Of a DNA stretch of 46,956 bases, positions 7,743 through 14,003 are shown in pieces. The stretch lies in assembly GCA_023667165.1 (NCBI GenBank), contig JAMPAO010000010.1:1-46956 (forward strand), given 5' to 3'. Every line of letters begins with the position of its first letter. Position 1 is the stretch's first letter. Source of the stretch: Ruminococcus sp. (lineage in GTDB: Bacteria > Bacillota > Clostridia > Oscillospirales > Ruminococcaceae). The notes under the pieces were generated by a model. It was not told where the DNA came from. It saw only the letters and a list, made by a program, of their open reading frames with translations, and ran no database searches. A program made the position numbers and the translations under genes.

Positions 7743-9239
7743 TCAGGCGCCGACGATATCCAGCGCGTCTTCAAGGTTTTCCACAGCGCGGAGCAAGTCC
7801 TTTTTAATGTTTTTCGGAGTAAACGTATTAGGGTAAGACGAAAACGGGTAGCTGCTAAGGTAAAACAGCGATGTGAGCAGCTTGCCGTATGTATCCGTAT
7901 CCGAGGCGTGATTTACTCTGTTCCTGGCGCAGACCGCAAAACATACGTCGCTCAGTATTTTTCTGCAAAGCTCATCGTCAATATTTATCTCTACGCCGTC
8001 GGGCAGAAAATCTTTTGAAAAGAATACCGAGCCTATTGTCCATTCAAGCTGATGACAAACAATATTTCCGTTTTTATCGTATTCGCAGTTTTTGTAAATA
8101 CCCTTGTATTTGCCGATCGAACGCTCCATTTCCTTTGTACCGGAGGAAGGATCTTTATACATTTTTTCAAATGCCTTTCCTACAATAAAAAGCAGCTTGG
8201 TATTGTTCCTTTTGGACGGGTGTTTCCCATACATCATTCGTTTAATATCATTTCCGTATAATTTTTCATCTATGGCAATAATTTTTTTGCCGATGATCAG
8301 GTCAACAGCTTTTTCATTGTATATAGTCAGTGCCTGCTGTACCAAATTGTTTTCCAGACACCATTTAATTATATTTAATGCTTCGCGGCTGCCGTTATCG
8401 GCTTTAATATCAAATTTTTGACGTATCAGCGGTATCATTGTTCCTATCACGAATAAATCGTCTTTATCATATGAAACGTATTTTTCAATTTGGTCGAGCT
8501 GCTGATTAAGCAAAAGCATAACATTGGCAAGATCCGTCGAGCAAAGCTGCAATGAATTGCTGAAATCCTCCATTGCTTTAAGAAGCGTTTTTACTGCGGT
8601 ACTTTCGGAATTTGAAAAGCAGTTGCGAAGAGCTGTTACCGAACCGAATCTGATAAATTCGTTTACCGCGTCGAGAATTTTCATATGTCTGAATGAGAGA
8701 TCGGTATTTACGATCGTTCCCTGTACCTTGACCTCCGTAATATCGGCATAATAGCTGTGAACGTCGAAACCGTAAAACGACAGCAGCTTTGTCAGAAGCT
8801 GAATAAATATGTAATTATCGCGCTTTCCGCCTGCCATATCAAGATAAATGCTCACATCCGGACCGCTGCCGGCGATTTTAAGTATTTCTCTTGAAATTTC
8901 GCTCAGCACTCTGTCATATCGGTGAGCCTTATCGTCATCACCGAGGAAACAGTCAAAGTACGCCGGAACGCTCAGCGCTTCATTTTTGCAGAATTCTGCT
9001 ATACTTCCGTCAAGATACTGCATTGTATTGCCGTCCCGTTCAACGCCGTTGCTCTGTACGCGTATATATGTATCCAAAAGCCTGCCGTCACGGGCAAGCT
9101 TTTTCAGCAGGAATTTTACGCATGCCTCGTTAGTCTGCTTTGCGCTCACGGTTATATCCTCGGCGAAATATACTGTATCGTCTTTTTTCTTTTGTTCATT
9201 TGTAAACAGACTGACGCATGAAATAAGAATGTTTTTCAT
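7743..9239 (-). CDS. CARF-HEPN ribonuclease (Csx1/Csm6-type, TM1812-like)
   Basis: 498 residues from ATG 9239, behind GAAAGGATC; an upstream in-frame ATG at 9347 lies inside the previous gene and lacks such a site. The N-terminal CARF domain (about 1-190) has the opening strand KNILISCVSLF and the ligand-loop segment IYLDMAGGKRDN. A helical linker follows. The C-terminal HEPN domain has the catalytic R-x4-H as RNRVNH (about R439 and H444). By family knowledge such proteins are nonspecific RNases switched on by cyclic oligoadenylate from Cas10. It lies 23 bases after the Csx20-like gene and 22 before the CARF gene. Confidence 0.85.
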   Translation of the reverse strand: MKNILISCVSLFTNEQKKKDDTVYFAEDITVSAKQTNEACVKFLLKKLARDGRLLDTYIRVQSNGVERDGNTMQYLDGSIAEFCKNEALSVPAYFDCFLGDDDKAHRYDRVLSEISREILKIAGSGPDVSIYLDMAGGKRDNYIFIQLLTKLLSFYGFDVHSYYADITEVKVQGTIVNTDLSFRHMKILDAVNEFIRFGSVTALRNCFSNSESTAVKTLLKAMEDFSNSLQLCSTDLANVMLLLNQQLDQIEKYVSYDKDDLFVIGTMIPLIRQKFDIKADNGSREALNIIKWCLENNLVQQALTIYNEKAVDLIIGKKIIAIDEKLYGNDIKRMMYGKHPSKRNNTKLLFIVGKAFEKMYKDPSSGTKEMERSIGKYKGIYKNCEYDKNGNIVCHQLEWTIGSVFFSKDFLPDGVEINIDDELCRKILSDVCFAVCARNRVNHASDTDTYGKLLTSLFYLSSYPFSSYPNTFTPKNIKKDLLRAVENLEDALDIVGA

Positions 9240-9262
9240 ATAAAGATCCTTTCTTTTTGAAA

Positions 9263-9628
9263 TTAGCCGCAATACTCCCTGAAACGAACAAACCTGAATA
9301 CGCTTTTCCTTATTGTTGAACCGTCCTCCGCGGCAGAAGTTTCGCAAACACGCTCACTCGCCGCGCACAATGCGGTAATGCCGTTCCTGCGAAGACGTTC
9401 CGCGACTGCAAACGCCAACGTCATTTCACCTTGAACCAATACTGCGTCGGGAGCAAGCGAAATAAGCTTTGCACAGCAAGCGTCCGCCAAAGCGGAAATT
9501 TCGCTTTCGTCAGCCAAGGCAGGAACGCTCGGAAAAGGCATATCAACGATATTCCCCCAACGCTCTGCCACGCTGATTTGTTCGCTGCACCAGCTTGAGC
9601 TCGGGTGATTTGTGAAATTTATCAGCAT
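9263..9628 (-). CDS. Csx20-like small CRISPR-associated protein (putative ring nuclease)
   Basis: 121 residues. The second half, AVLVQGEMTLAFAVAERL, then an ASERV segment and the end VFRFVRFREY, matches the pattern I know for Csx20 proteins (VLVQGDFG..., TER..., DG, HVRFRxY). The N-terminus (INFTNHPSSSW) differs from the commonest form. Csx20 and related small proteins have been proposed to degrade cyclic oligoadenylate and so switch off the response; activity here is inference. Start ATG with a strong GGAGGAAC site. It is the first gene after the sigma-A promoter and heads the effector operon. Confidence 0.6.
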   Translation of the reverse strand: MLINFTNHPSSSWCSEQISVAERWGNIVDMPFPSVPALADESEISALADACCAKLISLAPDAVLVQGEMTLAFAVAERLRRNGITALCAASERVCETSAAEDGSTIRKSVFRFVRFREYCG

Positions 9629-9664
9629 ACAAGTTCCTCCGAATTATCGAGAGCCGTTTATAAA

Positions 9665-9693
9665 ATTATATTACAAAAATTACTGAAAGTCAA
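9665..9693 (-). promoter_or_regulatory. Sigma-A promoter of the Csx20/CARF-HEPN/CARF/sigma-like operon
   Basis: On the minus strand TTGACT (9693-9688) and TATAAT (9670-9665) have a 17-base spacer, about 37 bases before the Csx20-like start. The effector genes thus have a constitutive-looking promoter separate from the cas operon. Confidence 0.8.
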
Positions 9694-9716
9694 CAAAAAA
9701 ACTGCGGTTTTGCGGA

Positions 9717-10052
9717 CTATCGCTTGTAGGGTCTGCCTGCTCCGCCGGCGCGTTGATTAAGCGAGGGCTTGTGCTGATTGATTTTGGCTCGCTCATGGTC
9801 GTTGATACGGCTTTGAGAAGCTCTGCCGTCGGCGGTTTTGTAGGCAAAAACAGTGTTGTCGCCGCCGAGCTTGCCGCTTCTGATGTGCTCATGCATACGT
9901 CGGCAGAGATTGTTGCTTACGCCGATATACACGGGAGATTTGGTTTTGGAATTGAGAATACGGTATTCCCCCTTGACCGCAGGGACTTTGCGGGTATTGG
10001 ATGGACTGAGGGGAGATACCTCGATAGGTCTGCCAGACTTGTAAAGCGTCAT
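9717..10052 (-). CDS. Small GIY-YIG domain protein
   Basis: 111 residues. It has GEY (28-30), VYIGVSNNLCRRMHEH (41-56, giving YIG and the Arg/His positions), Glu87 in DHERAK, and PSLN (96-99). These match the order Y, YIG, R, H, E, N of the GIY-YIG nuclease fold, with GEY in place of GIY. Start ATG with AAAGGAATG upstream. There is no extra DNA-binding domain, so the substrate is unknown. It lies 51 bases after the last of five tiny ORFs and reads the same way, so it may be the last gene of that operon. Confidence 0.7.
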   Translation of the reverse strand: MTLYKSGRPIEVSPLSPSNTRKVPAVKGEYRILNSKTKSPVYIGVSNNLCRRMHEHIRSGKLGGDNTVFAYKTADGRASQSRINDHERAKINQHKPSLNQRAGGAGRPYKR

Positions 10053-10103
10053 AACATCACATTCCTTTCTGAAGTTTTGGGGCGGAAAACGAACAAAAAC
10101 GTA

Positions 10104-10187
10104 TCAAACGCGGCGGATAACAGCGGCAGCAATGCTTGCCGTACCGCTGATAAGGGCGGCAAGAACAACCGCAGGAATAGCTTTCAT
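10104..10187 (-). CDS. Tiny hydrophobic peptide A (27 aa)
   Basis: ATG 10187 follows AAAGGAGTGATAAAT. The peptide is MKAIPAVVLAA, then ISGTASIAAAVIRRV: one hydrophobic helix with a basic end, resembling a small membrane toxin or leaderless bacteriocin. Its IS-G-[ST]-A-x-I core aligns with peptide B upstream, so the two look like tandem paralogs. No leader or processing site is visible. Confidence 0.55.
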   Translation of the reverse strand: MKAIPAVVLAALISGTASIAAAVIRRV

Positions 10188-10226
10188 ATTTATCACTCCT
10201 TTCGCCCTCACCGGAGAAATTGGATG

Positions 10227-10310
10227 TCAGTCATCGCTGCAAGCGTCGATAATTGCGGTAAGTATGCCAGCAGAGCCGCTGATGATCGCGGCAATAACTT
10301 CGAGTGTCAT
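10227..10310 (-). CDS. Tiny hydrophobic peptide B (27 aa)
   Basis: ATG 10310 follows GGAAGGAGGTGATATT, close to the ideal ribosome site. Sequence MTLEVIAAIISGSAGILT, then AIIDACSDD: a hydrophobic helix with an acidic C-terminus and one Cys. ISGSAGILTAII aligns with peptide A (ISGTASIAAAVI) and peptide C (SGILTAVI). The ribosome site and bases up to the ATG are the same as for peptide C, supporting duplication and strong translation. Confidence 0.6.
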   Translation of the reverse strand: MTLEVIAAIISGSAGILTAIIDACSDD

Positions 10311-10399
10311 AATATCACCTCCTTCCGTTCATAAAGTTAATCGCCAAGCGGAGCAGCAACATCCGAGAAGCAAGTCAAGGATAAATCAGAACGTCAAAA

Positions 10400-10477
10400 T
10401 CATTTGCTGCGGGAAGTAACCGCCGCAACAGCGATTTCCGCAGCAGCGGCGATAACCGCTGTAAGAATTCCGCTCAT
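10400..10477 (-). CDS. Tiny hydrophobic peptide C (25 aa)
   Basis: ATG 10477 follows TAAGGAGGTGATATT. Sequence MSGILTAVIAAAAEIAVAA, then VTSRSK: an Ala/Ile-rich helix with one acidic residue in the middle and a basic end. It is a paralog of A and B by the SGILTAVI core. Small size and hydrophobicity fit a membrane-active peptide; the role is unknown. Confidence 0.6.
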   Translation of the reverse strand: MSGILTAVIAAAAEIAVAAVTSRSK

Positions 10478-10513
10478 AATATCACCTCCTTAAATGGAAT
10501 ATTAAATCAGGGA

Positions 10514-10591
10514 TTACCAGCGAATGATCAGCTCACGAAGCTCGGGAACGCCGTCACCGGCATTGGGGTCGAAAGACACGAAAAAATTCAT
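10514..10591 (-). CDS. Tiny peptide D (25 aa), unrelated to A-C
   Basis: ATG 10591 follows GAAAGGATGCGTTATT. Sequence MNFFVSFDPNAGDGVP, then ELRELIIRW. It is acidic and amphipathic rather than hydrophobic, so it could be a partner of the neighbours rather than a membrane peptide. The call rests on the ribosome site and on position in the series. Confidence 0.5.
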   Translation of the reverse strand: MNFFVSFDPNAGDGVPELRELIIRW

Positions 10592-10668
10592 AATAACGCA
10601 TCCTTTCAAAGCCTTAAAATCAAGTGCGCCTGCTCTGGAAAAAACAGTTGAAAATGCAGTAAAAGCAG

Positions 10669-10761
10669 TTAAGGACAGAATATGCGTTCATAGTTGTCAC
10701 AGCACCCGCCGAAACACAACAAGCTGTTATCTGCCGATCGGAGCATATCAAGCGAACTCAT
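10669..10761 (-). CDS. Tiny Cys-rich peptide E (30 aa), first in the series
   Basis: ATG 10761 follows GAAAGGACGTGCTAAA. Sequence MSSLDMLRSADNSLL, then CFGGCCDNYERIFCP. Four cysteines in the C-terminal half (C-x3-CC and a late C) could form disulphides, bind metal, or be modified. It is the first ORF after the tandem promoter-like repeats. The 77 bases between E and D hold no further ORF with a good ribosome site. Confidence 0.55.
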   Translation of the reverse strand: MSSLDMLRSADNSLLCFGGCCDNYERIFCP

Positions 10762-10771
10762 TTTAGCACGT

Positions 10772-10897
10772 CCTTTCATTTACAGTACGTATGAGATTTC
10801 CCGTTTTTAAGTTTTTTGAAAAACTTTTTCAAGAACTTTCGGGATTTTACCTCTCATTATACAGTACGTTTGAGATTTTGCGTTTTTAATTTTTTTA
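10772..10897 (-). repeat. Two tandem ~46-bp promoter-region repeats (period 79 bp) before the tiny-peptide genes
   Basis: Copies at about 10772-10818 and 10851-10897 differ at about seven positions. On the minus strand each reads TTAAAAACG, two variable bases, AAATCTCA, one base, ACGTACTGTA, then an AATGA(G/A)AGG stretch. The copy at 10851-10897 carries TATAAT immediately after ACTG but no -35 TTGACA at 17 bases. The block lies directly upstream of peptide E and downstream of the cas terminator. It is most likely the regulated promoter and operator of the peptide operon. Confidence 0.65.
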
Positions 10898-10900
10898 CAA

Positions 10901-10939
10901 AAAAATCCCCGATATTCAATTAAGAATATCGGAGATTTT
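10901..10939 (-). terminator. Intrinsic terminator of the cas operon
   Basis: On the minus strand GAAAATCTCCGATATTC pairs with GAATATCGGGGATTTTT across a six-base loop and ends in a seven-T run, 90 bases after the cas6 stop. It separates the cas genes from the peptide operon promoter. Confidence 0.85.
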
Positions 10940-10940
10940 C

Positions 10941-10973
10941 ATTTCAACCAACTTACGGTGCAAGGGTGTTTGT
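10941..10973 (-). repeat. Degenerate solitary CRISPR-like repeat downstream of cas6
   Basis: On the minus strand the segment ends GCACCGTAAGTTGGTTGAAAT, matching the 3' part of the array repeat (ACACCGCAAGGTGATTGAAAC) at about 16 of 21 positions. It is followed at once by a terminator, just as the last, decayed repeat of the real array is at 18697-18729. Its 5' side instead forms a small CAAGGG/CCCTTG inverted repeat. It may be the relic of a lost array end or a crRNA-like regulatory element. Confidence 0.5.
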
Positions 10974-11029
10974 GCCCTTGTATAAGCACTAACATAAAAA
11001 AACGCCGGTTATCAATACCTTTTTTAATA

Positions 11030-11737
11030 TTATGAAATAATAAATCCGCCCATACCCATACCCGTTTTTCCGCCAACCCCGCAGTAGGTGGCATAGGCGA
11101 GCACACGCTTTAAAAGTTCGCTGTCCCCCTCGGGAAAGCAATAGTCGATATACCCTGTCATACCGAAAATTTTTTTGCCGCTTACGTTGTATTCGCTGCG
11201 GCTCAGACGGTAATCTTCCGTTTCTCCTTCGGCGAACGCGGCACAGAATTCCTCATAGGACAGCGCGCCGCCCGAAAACTTATTGTATTTGCTTATTACG
11301 GAGTAAAAATACCTGTGCGGCTCGGGGAAACAGCATATTTTTCCCCTCGATTTAAACATCGCGGGAGAAGCGAAAACCATACGGCACTTGCCGCCCCGTA
11401 TCAGCTCCCCCGCCTCGTTCTCGCTTATGGGCGGAGCGGAGCTTTGCTCCGAAATGCGGAGCGGCTCGTCAATGCCATATATTTTCAAGGTTTCCATAAG
11501 CCTGAAACCCTCGATTATGCAGTTCGCTTCGTCATTCAGCGCCGATACTCTTATTATGACCCGCTCGCCTGCGGGGACGGTGAAAATCGAAAACGGATGA
11601 TAATCCTTGCTGTGCAGCAGCTCGGCATAGCTTTCCTTAACAAGTTTCATTGCCGCGCCGTGAATTTTCACGCCTATGTCTGAATACAACCCCGACGTAT
11701 CAACGCTGCCGGTTATAAAATCTGTCTGATACAGCAC
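11030..11737 (-). CDS. cas6: Cas6 pre-crRNA endoribonuclease
   Basis: 235 residues from GTG 11737 behind GGGGAG. Cas6 cuts the array transcript inside each repeat, leaving an eight-base 5' tag. The C-terminal end carries the Cas6 glycine-rich loop, YCGVGGKTGMGMGGF (about 218-232), following two ferredoxin-like halves. His26 in VKIHGAAMK is a candidate catalytic residue near the N-terminus, as in many Cas6 proteins. Last gene of the operon, 23 bases after the RAMP gene, and followed by a terminator. The array repeat ends GATTGAAAC, which fits Cas6 processing to an ATTGAAAC tag. Confidence 0.85.
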   Translation of the reverse strand: MLYQTDFITGSVDTSGLYSDIGVKIHGAAMKLVKESYAELLHSKDYHPFSIFTVPAGERVIIRVSALNDEANCIIEGFRLMETLKIYGIDEPLRISEQSSAPPISENEAGELIRGGKCRMVFASPAMFKSRGKICCFPEPHRYFYSVISKYNKFSGGALSYEEFCAAFAEGETEDYRLSRSEYNVSGKKIFGMTGYIDYCFPEGDSELLKRVLAYATYCGVGGKTGMGMGGFIIS

Positions 11738-11760
11738 GAATTATCTCCCCTTCCGTATGC

Positions 11761-13494
11761 TTACCAACGCCCGCGGCTGCTTTTATTTGCATAATTGTTT
11801 CGATTGTGGTTTCCGAAATCCTTTTTTTCGGGGAGCTGCCCCAACAGGGTCTGCCTGTTATCGGTGATTTTCGGCAGCGTTTGCTTGACCTCGATATAAC
11901 CCTTGCTGCGCAGAGCGCCCCTGTTTCCCGCAAACCATTTGAAAATATCGCCGTCCGGCTGCTGTCTTGGGTAATCGACCTTATTATTCCCGACAAATCC
12001 GAAATTCAGCACCCTGCCCAAAAACGCCTGCAATTCATTAGATTGGCGGAACAAACTTGATTTTGCCTGTTCAACAATTTCCCCGGTGACATCGTTTACC
12101 GAGTAAATGCCGTTTTCATAGACGCGCTTCACAACGCTGTCCACGACTATCTTCACCGAACCGAGTCCTATAGGTTTTCCATGACCTATTTTATGACATT
12201 TTCCGGAATTTTCGAAATTTTCTCCAAGATTAAGCGCAAATACGAGCCGTTTAAGCTGTGCATCGGTAATTTTGTCGAAAAATACGCTAAACTCAAATTT
12301 GCTGCCCGCCTTTACAAGCTCCGTTTTAGCCGCCATTGCGGGGTGAGCCTTTGCAAAATTATCATCGGCGGTAATTTCTGCGTTTGGATCGTGCCAGTAA
12401 AATTTCCTGCCCGCAAGGGTTACCCCCTCGGAATCGGGTCCGAAAGCTTTTTTGCCCTTTCCGTCAAGATAAAACTCAAACGAGGACAATCTCGGACCCG
12501 ACAGAACAGGCAGCACATACGCTTTGTCAAAGCAGCTCTCATCGCCGCACACCGCGTCGGTAAACCTCACGCGGCTTGCGCGGCTGTCCTCTCCTATAAA
12601 GCCGAACAGCGCACAGGCGGCGCATATGTTATCCTTTGAAGTACAGCTTTCGATACGGGCGTTTTCCGCAATATCTCTCGGCTTGTTGACGAAAACCGCT
12701 CTCGAATACTGAGAAGGCGCGAAATAATAATGTCCCGTTTCTCTGTTCTGCCAATACCATACGGGGAGCTGACCGCCATCGTTTTTCATCTTTTTTATTG
12801 CATTATCGTAATCTTCCGCGTATTTACCATTGTATTTCTCAGCATTTATTTTCAGTCTTTCAACATATATTTCTTTAATTACGCCGATATATTTTTCCTT
12901 TATAAATACGCTTGGGTGAGATTTTTTACCGAATTGATCAACACGCAGATAAACTCCGTTAAGCTCCCCCTTTTTTCTCCAGTTCACAATCCTTGAAGCG
13001 TGGTTTTTGCCGGGCAGCGCGTCAATATTATCTATTGGTTTCCCCGTAAAATAATTGTCGTTTTCAAAGCCTCTGTCCTCTTTATCGCGCAGTCTTTCCG
13101 CTTTATATAAAATATATTCGCCGTTTTTGTACTCGATTATCCCGGGATCGGTCTTGTTCACCCGCGTATGAAAATAATCGTCGTCCTTGTCGTTAAGGTG
13201 CATACACGAATCGGTAAGCGTTTCAAACACGCTCCGTATAACGCCCCGTATGCCGCTTCCGGGAATTACAGCTTTGCTGTCAACTCTGAAAAAATCATAC
13301 TCCCTTATTTCCGTTTCGGGAGCGTTTGGATTTTTCACCTTGTCCGGAATTGCAATCTGCGTTCTTGAAATAAGAGAGCATTTGATCTCACCGCTGAAAA
13401 CGGGATCGTCCCGATTTGACATATCCGAACGGACCGCTCCTCCCTCGGGCAGAGGCACAAAGGTATACGGGTTCATAAAAGTATAGTCCGCCAT
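11761..13494 (-). CDS. Type III RAMP protein (Cas7/Csm5-like, TIGR03986-type)
   Basis: 577 residues. It opens with FMNPYTFVPLPEGG and an SGEIKCSLISRTQIAIPD strand, then VIPGSGIRGVIRSVFETLTD (about 77-96), the hallmark of TIGR03986-family CRISPR RAMP proteins. A middle segment has a Cys pair in CAACALFGFIGED, and a later HGKPIGLGSV gives a glycine-rich loop. The C-terminal 60 residues are Asn/Arg-rich and probably disordered. It likely forms a backbone or capping subunit of the effector complex bound to crRNA. The start overlaps the csx19-like stop by one base, with AAAGGAG ahead of the ATG. Confidence 0.8.
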   Translation of the reverse strand: MADYTFMNPYTFVPLPEGGAVRSDMSNRDDPVFSGEIKCSLISRTQIAIPDKVKNPNAPETEIREYDFFRVDSKAVIPGSGIRGVIRSVFETLTDSCMHLNDKDDDYFHTRVNKTDPGIIEYKNGEYILYKAERLRDKEDRGFENDNYFTGKPIDNIDALPGKNHASRIVNWRKKGELNGVYLRVDQFGKKSHPSVFIKEKYIGVIKEIYVERLKINAEKYNGKYAEDYDNAIKKMKNDGGQLPVWYWQNRETGHYYFAPSQYSRAVFVNKPRDIAENARIESCTSKDNICAACALFGFIGEDSRASRVRFTDAVCGDESCFDKAYVLPVLSGPRLSSFEFYLDGKGKKAFGPDSEGVTLAGRKFYWHDPNAEITADDNFAKAHPAMAAKTELVKAGSKFEFSVFFDKITDAQLKRLVFALNLGENFENSGKCHKIGHGKPIGLGSVKIVVDSVVKRVYENGIYSVNDVTGEIVEQAKSSLFRQSNELQAFLGRVLNFGFVGNNKVDYPRQQPDGDIFKWFAGNRGALRSKGYIEVKQTLPKITDNRQTLLGQLPEKKDFGNHNRNNYANKSSRGRW

Positions 13495-14003
13495 TATTCT
13501 GCTCCTTTCGCCAATATCCGAACAATTCTGAAATCCGCAAGCGTGAAAAGTCCGTTTTCATCGTAAACGCCGTAGTGTGTTATCTCGATTTTTTCGGCGT
13601 TTTCGATCGGCAGCGTATAGCTCCCGCCGCCGATAAAGCGGTAATTTTTACCGCTCGATTTTGTCGGATCAATATCAAGATACTGCTTTTCGGAATATGT
13701 CCTCTCCTCAAAGCTTTTCCCTGTTCCGTTCAATGCTTCTTTGAATTTGTCATCGTCTATTTTACGCCAGGTAAAAGGTTTGCCGATAACCGAACGAACG
13801 GCGCGTATCTCGCTTGTTAGATCAAACAGGCGGATTTCCAAAAGATGTTCGGTATCGTTTATTTTTCCTCCGTATCTATCGCAGAAAATTCCCGTCGTAT
13901 ACTGACAATAGGCACAGTAGTCCCCGCCGCCGGTCAAAGAGTTAAAACGTTCGGAAATCTCATTTTCCGCAGCCGTTCCGTGTTCCGCAATAAAATCATA
14001 CAT
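13494..14003 (-). CDS. csx19: Csx19-like type III-D subunit
   Basis: 169 residues from ATG 14003, preferred over the upstream ATG at 14030 because GGAGGTG lies eight bases before MYDFIAEHG. The central LFDLTSEIRAVR segment and the C-terminal GGGSYTLPIENAEKIEITHY followed by YDENG and a final DFRIVRI strand fit the Csx19 pattern of a Gly-rich turn followed by a paired-strand ending. Csx19 is a component of type III-D loci of unsettled function. A CAYCQYTTGIFC stretch has three cysteines that might bind metal. It sits between two RAMP genes, with an eight-base overlap to the gene before it. The identification rests on pattern and position. Confidence 0.55.
   Translation of the reverse strand: MYDFIAEHGTAAENEISERFNSLTGGGDYCAYCQYTTGIFCDRYGGKINDTEHLLEIRLFDLTSEIRAVRSVIGKPFTWRKIDDDKFKEALNGTGKSFEERTYSEKQYLDIDPTKSSGKNYRFIGGGSYTLPIENAEKIEITHYGVYDENGLFTLADFRIVRILAKGAE

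Noticed and set aside
9239..9347. Upstream start extending the CARF-HEPN protein by 36 residues
   Set aside because: The extension overlaps the preceding gene, lacks a ribosome site and precedes a typical CARF first strand.
10772..10897. Tandem repeats as LytTR/AgrA binding boxes
   Set aside because: ACAGTACGT only partly fits the LytTR consensus and the spacing between possible half sites is about 18 rather than 21-22 bases.
13494..14003. The Csx19-like protein as a Cas11 small subunit
   Set aside because: It is beta-rich with a GGGSYTLP turn rather than an all-helical small subunit.
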